Source: an uncultured bacterium
GTDB lineage: Bacteria > Cyanobacteriota > Vampirovibrionia > Gastranaerophilales > Gastranaerophilaceae
DNA length: 12,059 nt
Assembly (NCBI GenBank): GCA_902489575.1
Contig: CABUAQ010000062.1
Coordinates: forward strand, 1-12,059
Reading direction: 5' to 3'
The notes under the pieces are model-generated. The model did not search any database and was not told the origin of the DNA. It saw nothing but the letters and a program-made list of their open reading frames with translations. The position numbers and the translations under genes were made by a program. Shown here piece by piece: positions 1-6,881 of this stretch. Within the stretch, counting starts at the first letter, position 1; each line of letters starts with the position of its first letter.

Positions 1-929
1 ATTCAATTGAAAGCACATATTTTGGATTTATACGCAAAAAAATAAACAAGCTAAAAGAAACAAAACAATTTCTTTGTAAACTTGTTAAACCCCAATATAA
101 TAAAGTATTTATACTAAAATCAAATCTCGGAGAGGCATATTTATTTTTAAAATTTATAATAAACGAGCTCATTACAAACTTGGACAGCCCGTTAATTATA
201 GCTACAAAAAAATATCACCTGGACATTATAAGTATGTTAACTCCTAATATACCCTGTATATACACCGATAAGTTGAAATACGAAGTCAACGATAAAATAT
301 TTAAAATAAATGATCAGACCTGCTATATTGCATTTCCTCTAAAATTTTACCTTGATGCAGAATCAAAAATAATAGAAGAAGAAGAAACATATTATCTGAA
401 AGAAATGTATAACTATTTTAACATTTCAAACGGCAATAAACATAACATTAATAAAATAAAAATAAAGGATTGCGTTAAACAAAAAATTAAGAAATATCTG
501 CGAAATAACAATCTTGACAAGTTTATTTTTCTATCCCAAAGCGCGACAACATGCAAAAATATTCCTGAAGATTTTTGGCAAAAATTAAAAGACAAAATAA
601 ATCTGAAAATTATTCGTAACAGTAAAAATTTCACAATAGACGAGGCATACTACCTTTCAAAAAGGGCTGCAACCGAAATAAGTTTAAGGAGCGGATTATC
701 CGAAATTCTTGCAGAATCCAATAATCCGCACATTATTTTGTACACAGATTTTAAAAATCGATATAAATTCAAAGATATTTGTGCACAAAAAATAATAAAA
801 GGATACTCAATAAAAACAATGGAGCCTGATAAAAGCAATATATACGAATTAGCATACAATCCGGAAAATGAAGATGCAATTATAGAAGAGATAGTTAACA
901 CAATAAGGAAAAAGGAAACTGTAAAATGA
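1..929 (+). CDS. GT-B / heptosyltransferase-like glycosyltransferase, 5' end beyond window
   Basis: The frame is open from base 3 to the TGA at 927-929, so the gene enters from the left edge. About 308 codons are visible. A TTG at 180 is internal, because conserved-looking sequence precedes it. The upstream part holds a KSNLGEAYLF stretch, which matches the place of the S-x-x-G-[DE] loop of ADP-heptose/GT9-type transferases. The C-terminal half has a DFW-containing strand-helix (FLSQSA...IPEDFWQKL) followed by ISLRSGLSEIL (R229-S-G-L in the visible frame). The same block, ISIRSGFTDVI, occurs in the protein starting at 6868, so the two are diverged relatives. In this superfamily these blocks belong to the nucleotide-sugar-binding C-terminal Rossmann domain. 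Expected role: cytoplasmic sugar transfer during surface-glycan assembly; donor and acceptor unknown. The stop overlaps the next ATG (ATGA). A non-catalytic homologue cannot be excluded, since the loop carries Glu instead of Asp. Confidence 0.7.
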   Translation, partial: SIESTYFGFIRKKINKLKETKQFLCKLVKPQYNKVFILKSNLGEAYLFLKFIINELITNLDSPLIIATKKYHLDIISMLTPNIPCIYTDKLKYEVNDKIFKINDQTCYIAFPLKFYLDAESKIIEEEETYYLKEMYNYFNISNGNKHNINKIKIKDCVKQKIKKYLRNNNLDKFIFLSQSATTCKNIPEDFWQKLKDKINLKIIRNSKNFTIDEAYYLSKRAATEISLRSGLSEILAESNNPHIILYTDFKNRYKFKDICAQKIIKGYSIKTMEPDKSNIYELAYNPENEDAIIEEIVNTIRKKETVK

Positions 930-2476
930 AAATCATAATTCAAGCAGGAGGAAAAGGAACAAGATTAGGCAAACTAACCTTAAATAAACCAAAATGTCTT
1001 GCTCCTGTAAACAATTTACCAATTATTTTTCATATATTTAATAAATTTCCAAATTCAGAATTTATTATAATAGGCGACTACAAATATGAGGTGCTGGAAA
1101 ATTACTTAAAAACATTTGCTAAAGTAAAATATACATTAATTAAAGCAAGCGGGGAAGGTAACATATGCGGGATAAAAAAAGCTCTGGACTACATTTCGGA
1201 TAACGAACAATTTATGCTGATCTGGTCTGATTTAATACTAAGTAATGAATTTTTATCAAATCCTATTGATAAAAATAAATCCTACATTGGTTTATCAGAA
1301 ACATTTAAATGCAGTTGGAGTTTTCAAAACGGAAAACTCGATAAAGCAGCGTCTAAAGAATATGGTGTTGCGGGGTGTTACATATTCAACAATAAAGACA
1401 AATTTACAGGGATACCTCAAACCGGTTCATTTACAGTATGGTTAAAAAACTCAGGAATAGAACTAACACCTCTTTCTATGGCTGGTTCAGTTGAAACAGG
1501 CACTATAGATGCAATACACAAGATTTCACCTGTAGAGAACAGATGCAGACCTTACAATAAAATGGAATTCACAAAAGATAAAGTAATAAAAACAGGATTA
1601 ACTGAAGAAGGCAGAAAGTTAATTGAGCGTGAAGTAGTGTGGTATGAACAAATGAACAAATACGGATTCGGTGCCATCCCGAGAATTTACTCACTTAACC
1701 CGCTTACAATGGAAAAAATTAACGGCAATAACATTTTTAACACAAAACTTTTACAAAATGAAAAGAAAAAGGTTATAGACAAATTAATCCAATCTGTAGA
1801 TAAAATGCACAGTTTTGAAAATAAACCTGCAAGCACCGAAGATATCATTCAGGAATATTATACCAAAACAATCCATCGTCTTGAAAGCATAAAAGGAGCA
1901 ATCCCCTTTGCCGGTAATAAACAAATTTATATCAACGGGAAAAAGTGTAAAAACATCCTAACAGACCCTGAGATTTTAAAAAATTTAGTTAAATCTAATT
2001 TATTATCAACAACATACTGCCCGATACACGGAGATTGTACTTTAACAAATACATTAATAAATAATGAAGGTAATATTTATTTTATAGATGCAAGAGGTTA
2101 TTTTGGACAGGAAAAAGTACTTGGTGATATCCGATACGATTGGGCAAAGCTTTATTACTCTATAGCAGGAAACTTTGATCAGTTTAATATTAAGAATTTC
2201 GATTTGATAATAACAGACCTTGAAGTTAATTACAAAATTCACACAGACGGATGGGACGAAGTTACGGAATACTTCATATCAAAATTAAAAAATGTCAAAT
2301 TAAAAGAAATTCAATTAATTCATGCTGTAATATGGCTTTCATTAGCCAGTCACGCCTGGGAAGATTTTGATTCAATGTGTGTGGCTTACTATAACGGTCT
2401 GTACCTGTTGAATGAATGGATAGAAGGAGAAAAACATGCTTTTAAAAGAGAATATTTTGAGACTATCACCGCTTAA
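926..2476 (+). CDS. bifunctional sugar nucleotidyltransferase - APH-type sugar kinase
   Basis: A 516-residue two-domain protein. Residues 1 to about 205 are an NTP_transferase domain: signature QAGGKGTRLG at 6-15, then KPK at 21-23, and SD102 where the metal-binding Asp of these enzymes lies. Residues from about 210 to 516 are a protein-kinase-fold APH-like domain: HGD at 368-370 followed by N375 (Brenner-type HGDxxxxN) and IDARG at 387-391 supplying the metal-binding Asp388. Known precedent: APH-fold kinases such as AmgK and NahK phosphorylate sugars at C1, and AmgK works with the uridylyltransferase MurU. A fused pair that makes a sugar-1-phosphate and then an NDP-sugar is therefore a good inference. 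The nucleotide and sugar are unknown. A choline- or alditol-type substrate (LicA/LicC-like) is an alternative. The start overlaps the preceding TGA, with an AAGGAAA element about 9 bases upstream; the end overlaps the next gene by 41 bases. Confidence 0.85.
   Translation: MKIIIQAGGKGTRLGKLTLNKPKCLAPVNNLPIIFHIFNKFPNSEFIIIGDYKYEVLENYLKTFAKVKYTLIKASGEGNICGIKKALDYISDNEQFMLIWSDLILSNEFLSNPIDKNKSYIGLSETFKCSWSFQNGKLDKAASKEYGVAGCYIFNNKDKFTGIPQTGSFTVWLKNSGIELTPLSMAGSVETGTIDAIHKISPVENRCRPYNKMEFTKDKVIKTGLTEEGRKLIEREVVWYEQMNKYGFGAIPRIYSLNPLTMEKINGNNIFNTKLLQNEKKKVIDKLIQSVDKMHSFENKPASTEDIIQEYYTKTIHRLESIKGAIPFAGNKQIYINGKKCKNILTDPEILKNLVKSNLLSTTYCPIHGDCTLTNTLINNEGNIYFIDARGYFGQEKVLGDIRYDWAKLYYSIAGNFDQFNIKNFDLIITDLEVNYKIHTDGWDEVTEYFISKLKNVKLKEIQLIHAVIWLSLASHAWEDFDSMCVAYYNGLYLLNEWIEGEKHAFKREYFETITA
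2424..2429 (+). promoter_or_regulatory. ribosome binding site for the HAD gene, inside the upstream gene
   Basis: AAGGAG lies 6 bases before the ATG at 2436, within the last codons of the nucleotidyltransferase-kinase gene. It fixes the HAD start at 2436 and supports a genuine 41-base overlap rather than a later start. Confidence 0.7.
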
Positions 2477-2822
2477 CAAGACCTGGATTTTTGATTTTGA
2501 CGGTACTCTGGTTGAACATAACGGGTATAAAACAGGTGAAGACAGATTTCTACCGGGAGCTAAAGAATTTCTTCAAACCATTCCGAAAGAAGATTTTGTA
2601 ATAATCATGACTGCACGTGAAAAAGCTGCAAAATCTAAAACGGAAGATTTTCTTAAGGCAAATAACATTAGGTACAACGAAATACTATTTGAAATGCCAA
2701 TGGGAGAAAGAATCCTGTTCAATGACAATAAACCTTCCGGATTAAAATGCGCCTACGCATTAACCCCAGACAGGAACCAAGGACTTCAGGGATTTAAAGT
2801 AATTATAGATGAAAGTTTGTAG
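2436..2822 (+). CDS. small HAD-family phosphatase of sugar-nucleotide/capsule type
   Basis: A 128-residue HAD protein with almost no cap. Motif I is DFDGT (nucleophile Asp20, acid/base Asp22), motif II is the Thr of IIMTARE (Thr59), and the distal motifs are represented by FNDNKP (N96, D97, K99, P100). The TAR plus ND-x-KP layout is the one I associate with capsule-biosynthesis HAD phosphatases rather than with large metabolic HADs. The likely reaction is removal of a phosphate from a sugar phosphate intermediate in the cytoplasm, by analogy with GmhB in heptose activation. It starts inside the preceding nucleotidyltransferase-kinase gene and sits 8 bases before the isomerase gene, so it is almost certainly co-translated with both. 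The substrate cannot be read from the sequence. The usual second acidic residue of motif IV is not certain. Confidence 0.8.
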   Translation: MLLKENILRLSPLNKTWIFDFDGTLVEHNGYKTGEDRFLPGAKEFLQTIPKEDFVIIMTAREKAAKSKTEDFLKANNIRYNEILFEMPMGERILFNDNKPSGLKCAYALTPDRNQGLQGFKVIIDESL

Positions 2823-2830
2823 GAGAGAGT

Positions 2831-3736
2831 ATGCAAATATTAAAACCTATCGCACATGAAACTATTTGGGGCGGGAAAAGACTGCTTTCGTTTGTCCAGG
2901 GAAAACACAATAAACTCGGACATCTGTATTCACTTGTCTCAAACAGTGAATTTGAAAGTAAAATTATAAACGGAAAGTATAAAGACAAACTATTTAAAAA
3001 CTACTTTGATGAAAATAAAGCAAAATTTCATCTGGAAGGATACGACCGGTTTCCGTTTGTAATAGCGCTGGTAGATCCTAAGGAAGATTTAAGCATACAG
3101 GTTCATCCAAATGATAAATGTGCAAATGAACTTGAAAACAGAGAATATGGAAAAAACGAATCATGGTATTTTATAGAAGCTCCGACCAATAAATGGCTCT
3201 ACAATGGCTGCAAGGTTGCAACAACAGAAGAAATAAAAGAAAAAATAGAACAAAATAGGATTGAAGAAGATGTCATAGATTATCTTCAAGTCGAAAAAGG
3301 TGATTACGTATTTGTAGAACAAGGAACTATACACGCAGCAACTCATGGTGCTCTGTTTTATGAAATTGAAGAAAATTGCAATCTTACATATAGATTCTAT
3401 GACTTCAACAGAACAGATGTTAATGGTAACAAAAGAGAACTTCATATAGAAAAAGCATTAAAGGCAATTAACACAGAGTTAAAATCTAAAACCCGCAGAT
3501 ACAACAACCGTGAAATACGAGAAAGACTATATACAACAGCATTATTTGAAAATACAGACAGATATAAAAACAACTCAGAAACATTGGAATGTTTAACAAT
3601 ATTAAACGGAAACAGCAAAATAGATAATACTGAAATTAAAATAGGAACAAGTATTATTCTTGAACCTGAGGAGGAAATAAACCTGAATTGTTCAACGTTT
3701 ATCATTGCTAGACCCGCAATTAAGGAGAAAAGATAA
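2831..3736 (+). CDS. class I mannose-6-phosphate isomerase-like protein (ManA family)
   Basis: At 301 residues this fits the short, Firmicutes-type class I phosphomannose isomerases. The cupin zinc site is complete: Q90 and H92 in QVHPND, E110 in the GKNESWYF block, and H168 in GTIHAA. The family block YRFYDFNR follows. The N-terminal IWGG and the central FPFVIALVDP also match the family. The family reaction is fructose-6-P to mannose-6-P, giving activated mannose for glycans. No phosphomannomutase or GDP-mannose pyrophosphorylase is visible here; the neighbours are a kinase-nucleotidyltransferase, a HAD and a 3-epimerase. The enzyme may therefore isomerise another ketose phosphate. AGGAGAG gives a good RBS 5 bases before the ATG. 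The stop (TAA) overlaps the next start (TAATG). Confidence 0.88.
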   Translation: MQILKPIAHETIWGGKRLLSFVQGKHNKLGHLYSLVSNSEFESKIINGKYKDKLFKNYFDENKAKFHLEGYDRFPFVIALVDPKEDLSIQVHPNDKCANELENREYGKNESWYFIEAPTNKWLYNGCKVATTEEIKEKIEQNRIEEDVIDYLQVEKGDYVFVEQGTIHAATHGALFYEIEENCNLTYRFYDFNRTDVNGNKRELHIEKALKAINTELKSKTRRYNNREIRERLYTTALFENTDRYKNNSETLECLTILNGNSKIDNTEIKIGTSIILEPEEEINLNCSTFIIARPAIKEKR

Positions 3737-4413
3737 TGTCAATAGAATTATCAGCGTCAATGATGTGTGCAAATTTTGCACACCTTGAAAATGAAGTAAA
3801 ATCTCTGGAAGCTGCAGGAATTGATTCTTTTCATATAGATATAATGGACGGCAGTTTTGTTGATAATTTCGGAATGGGTTATCAAGATATGTCGTATATA
3901 AAACGTATAACCACCAAAAAGGTTGATGCTCACCTTATGGTAAATAAACCGTATAATTATCTGGATATACTTTTCAGACTCGGTATTGATGTAATTTATA
4001 TTCATCCTGAAGTAGATCCTGATCCGGGAACAACAATTGAAAAAATCCACAATGCCGGAGCTATTGCAGGAATCGCAATAAATCCGGGTACATCCGTAGC
4101 AAGTATCGAGGAGCTCTTGAACACTGCAGACAGAATTCTGGTACTTGGAGTAAATCCGGGACATGCAGGAAGGCAATACCAAACTTATGTTGATAAAAAA
4201 ATAGAAAAATTATTGAAACTAAAGAATGAATATAAGTTTGACATAATGTTAGACGGTGCTGTTACCCCGGAAAGAATCAAAAACTGGTCAAAATTTGGAG
4301 TAAACGGATTTATCCTTGGAACGGCAACCCTGTTCAGAAAAGATAAATCATTTAAAGATGCTGTGGATGAAGTAAGAAAAATAGAATTAGAGCAAACCGT
4401 ACACTTAAAATAG
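3736..4413 (+). CDS. ribulose/allulose-phosphate 3-epimerase family protein (AlsE-like)
   Basis: A 225-residue TIM-barrel protein of the ribulose-phosphate 3-epimerase family. The metal and acid/base residues are all present: H33 and D35 in HIDIMDG, H66 in DAHLMV, and D173 in LDGAV. The start SASMMC and the IHPE block at 89-92 resemble D-allulose-6-phosphate 3-epimerase (AlsE; PSLMC, LHPE) more than Rpe (SADFA/SADPA). The usual phosphate-loop MTVNPGFGGQ is here LGVNPGHAGR (137-146), and the final strand is LGTATLF. The family reaction inverts C3 of a ketose phosphate. Placement in the activated-sugar cassette, translationally coupled to the isomerase gene by TAATG, argues for a biosynthetic job rather than the pentose phosphate pathway. 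AAGGAG precedes the start. Whether it acts on pentulose or hexulose phosphates is undetermined. Confidence 0.85.
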   Translation: MSIELSASMMCANFAHLENEVKSLEAAGIDSFHIDIMDGSFVDNFGMGYQDMSYIKRITTKKVDAHLMVNKPYNYLDILFRLGIDVIYIHPEVDPDPGTTIEKIHNAGAIAGIAINPGTSVASIEELLNTADRILVLGVNPGHAGRQYQTYVDKKIEKLLKLKNEYKFDIMLDGAVTPERIKNWSKFGVNGFILGTATLFRKDKSFKDAVDEVRKIELEQTVHLK

Positions 4414-4427
4414 AAGTAAAACTTCTA
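4411..4427 (+). promoter_or_regulatory. short hairpin spanning the epimerase stop codon
   Basis: TAGAAGT-AAA-ACTTCTA is a perfect 7 bp stem with a 3-base loop that includes the TAG stop of the epimerase gene. No U-run follows, so it is not a standard intrinsic terminator. It could stabilise the upstream mRNA 3' end after processing. Confidence 0.4.
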
Positions 4428-4428
4428 A

Positions 4429-4461
4429 TATACTGTACATTACTGCCCACCATACAGTATA
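4429..4461 (+). promoter_or_regulatory. perfect 9 bp inverted repeat in the intergenic gap
   Basis: TATACTGTA at 4429-4437 and TACAGTATA at 4453-4461 pair perfectly around a 15-base spacer rich in C. It lies in the only sizeable gap (4414-4517) of the + strand gene run, directly after another hairpin. It could be a dyad operator, an RNA stem, or a processing site. No poly-U tract follows. I see no convincing -35/-10 pair nearby. Confidence 0.4.
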
Positions 4462-4507
4462 AAGATGAAATGTATATTTAAAAATTTTGAATTAAGTGCA
4501 GAAAAGC

Positions 4508-4514
4508 AGGAGGT
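4508..4514 (+). promoter_or_regulatory. very strong ribosome binding site for the fusion gene
   Basis: AGGAGGT is complementary to the full anti-Shine-Dalgarno core and lies 3 bases before the ATG at 4518. It is the best match in the window and marks independent, efficient initiation of the gene that follows the hairpin gap. Confidence 0.7.
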
Positions 4515-4517
4515 AAA

Positions 4518-6881
4518 ATGCAAACGGAAAAATATAATAATATGCATAAATCACAGCACAAAATAATTACACAGTTGAAATCATGTGCAGGATGTTCTGC
4601 GTGTGCAAATATATGCCCTGTAAATGCAATAACAATGACAGAAAATCAAGATGGATATTATATACCATCAATAGATGAAACAAAATGTGTACATTGCGGG
4701 CAATGCGACAGTGTTTGCCCAGAGCTGAATGCGCCAAAACTTAAGAAGAGGAAACCTGAAGTTTATGCCTGTCAGGCAAGTGATGAAATCCGGGCTGTAT
4801 CATCTTCAGGCGGAGTATTTACACTCCTTGCAGAACAAATACTTTCTACAGGCGGATATGTTGTAGGGGCAGCATTTGCTAAAGATTGGACTGTACATCA
4901 TACAGTAATTGATGATATAAATGATCTTGATAAACTCAGACGTTCAAAATACGTTCAATCTTATATAAAAGAAGATTTATATAAACAGTTAAAACAATTA
5001 TTAAATGAAGGAAAAGAAGTTTTATTTTCCGGCTGTCCATGCCAAATTGCAGGTTTCAAAAACTATCTTGGAAAGGACTATAAAAATCTTTTACTTGTTG
5101 ATCTGTTATGTGCACACTCAGCTTCTCCAAAAGCCTATAGAAAATTTTTAGAAAGTGCAGTTCCTAATCAAGAAATCAAAGATATTAATTTCAGAAGTAA
5201 AATAAGAGGCTGGAGTTCGACAACAACACTTGTCACAGATAAACAACCAATTGAAACAATAACGCATGACTTTATGCGCGCTTTTATCCCGCACCTGCTA
5301 ATGAATAAATCCTGTATGAATTGTAAATATAATTCCACATCAAGGCTTGGTGATATAACAATAGGCGACTACTGGGGCATAGGCAGCAGATTTCCGCATC
5401 TGGATGACAGGAAAGGTACATCTTGTGTATTTGTTAACACTAAAACCGGACAGGTGATTTTTAACAAAATAAAATCTAATTTCAAAACAGTAGAAGAAAA
5501 ATCAGTAAAAGATGCTCTAAAAAGCAATCGAGTACTAAAAACTTGCTTTAGTCCACATCCATGCATTAAAATTTTTAATCAAAATCTTGATAAAATAAGT
5601 TTCAGAGAAAATGTAGACAACTGCCTGAGCGGCAAATACAATGTTGCAGTAATGGGTTGGTTCTGGGTGCCCAACAGAGGTGCAATACTGACAAACTATG
5701 CACTTAACGAAGCAATAAAAGCTCTTGGATATAATGTAAAAACTATAGATTTTATACCTGGTAATGCAAGAAAAGAAGCTTATAATAACAGTATTGCGGA
5801 AAAATTTACTCAAAAACACATAGAACTATCAAACAGAGTAAACACCTGGAATGACCTGAAAGCCTTGAACAACCAATATAAAACATTCATCTGTGGTTCA
5901 GACCAACTGTGGAGATGGAGGTTTAGGAAGAAGCCATATGGACATTTATTTTTAAATTTTGTTGAACAAAGAAACAAAATTATCAGCTACTCAACAAGTT
6001 TTGGACTTGACACCTATGAAGGACCGCAAGATGCTGTTGCAAAAAGAATCCATTGGTTAAAAAGATTTGACCATATTTCAGTAAGAGAATTTGAGGGTGT
6101 AGATGTACTAAAAAATATCTTTGGAGTGAATGGAACTCAAGTAATGGATCCTGTATTTCTTATTGACAAATCAAAATATGATCAAATAATTAAAGAATCT
6201 GATAAAACAGAACAAAATTTTGTAGCATATTACATGATTGCAAACAATAAAGAAAAAATGAATGTCGTAAAAATGGCACAAAAAAAATATAGAATACAGG
6301 CAATTGATATAAAAAAAGATTTACCTGTAGAAGATTGGCTATACTACATCAAAAACTGTAAAATTCTTATAACTGATAGTTTTCACGCAACATGTTTTGC
6401 TACAATATATAATAAACATTTTATCGCAATAAATGTCTGTGATAGAAAGACAACACGCATCGAAACACTATTGAAAATAACGAATATGGAAAATCGGTTT
6501 TTAAACAAACCGTCAGATATAACCGGTAAAGATTACCTGTTTGAAGAACCAGACTATATTGAGGCAAATATCAACCTGCAAAAAGAAATTGAACGTTCAA
6601 AAAATTGGCTGAAAGAAGCAATTGAAAGCCCGAAAGTAACAAAGCTTACACCGGTACAATCAATAATTGATGCAATACTTAATACACAAGAAGAAGAAAA
6701 AGAGGAACAGAAGTTTCTTATTAAAATTCTACAAAATAAAAATAACATCTATTTTAAATACTATTTTGCGAAAATAATGTATAATTTAACATTCGGGAAA
6801 ACAAAATCAAAGATAAAAGAGAAGAAATACTACTACAAAGTTATGCTAAAAAAACTGAGAGAATATAATGGGGAAATATGA
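4518..6881 (+). CDS. ferredoxin / FrhB-like / polysaccharide pyruvyl transferase fusion
   Basis: A 787-residue protein with three parts. Residues 20-68 hold two [4Fe-4S] motifs of CX2CX2CX3CP type (C23, C26, C29, C33; C57, C60, C63, C67). Residues about 80-370 resemble the coenzyme F420 hydrogenase/dehydrogenase beta (FrhB) N and C domains: SSSGGVF at 95-101, SGCPCQIAG at 171-179, a CMNC pair near 268, and GDITIGDYWG near 280. Residues about 375-700 match polysaccharide pyruvyl transferase: the N-terminal block around PNRGAILTNYAL, CGSDQLW near 460, and DSFHATCF near 620. The last ~65 residues are charged and basic. The pyruvyl transferase part would form pyruvate ketals on glycan sugars from phosphoenolpyruvate. 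The FrhB part, a flavin/Fe-S oxidoreductase, could modify the same sugar or supply a redox step; that is inference. Fusions of this kind occur in capsule loci of gut bacteria, to my knowledge. The TGA end overlaps the next gene. Confidence 0.88.
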   Translation: MQTEKYNNMHKSQHKIITQLKSCAGCSACANICPVNAITMTENQDGYYIPSIDETKCVHCGQCDSVCPELNAPKLKKRKPEVYACQASDEIRAVSSSGGVFTLLAEQILSTGGYVVGAAFAKDWTVHHTVIDDINDLDKLRRSKYVQSYIKEDLYKQLKQLLNEGKEVLFSGCPCQIAGFKNYLGKDYKNLLLVDLLCAHSASPKAYRKFLESAVPNQEIKDINFRSKIRGWSSTTTLVTDKQPIETITHDFMRAFIPHLLMNKSCMNCKYNSTSRLGDITIGDYWGIGSRFPHLDDRKGTSCVFVNTKTGQVIFNKIKSNFKTVEEKSVKDALKSNRVLKTCFSPHPCIKIFNQNLDKISFRENVDNCLSGKYNVAVMGWFWVPNRGAILTNYALNEAIKALGYNVKTIDFIPGNARKEAYNNSIAEKFTQKHIELSNRVNTWNDLKALNNQYKTFICGSDQLWRWRFRKKPYGHLFLNFVEQRNKIISYSTSFGLDTYEGPQDAVAKRIHWLKRFDHISVREFEGVDVLKNIFGVNGTQVMDPVFLIDKSKYDQIIKESDKTEQNFVAYYMIANNKEKMNVVKMAQKKYRIQAIDIKKDLPVEDWLYYIKNCKILITDSFHATCFATIYNKHFIAINVCDRKTTRIETLLKITNMENRFLNKPSDITGKDYLFEEPDYIEANINLQKEIERSKNWLKEAIESPKVTKLTPVQSIIDAILNTQEEEKEEQKFLIKILQNKNNIYFKYYFAKIMYNLTFGKTKSKIKEKKYYYKVMLKKLREYNGEI

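Noticed and set aside
180..182. TTG as the start of the first protein
   Set aside because: The frame is open to base 3 without a stop and carries the Gly-acidic loop upstream of 180, so the gene begins outside the window.
3736..4413. Plain housekeeping Rpe call
   Set aside because: AlsE-like residues, an altered phosphate loop and the operon context make a biosynthetic role more likely, though not proven.
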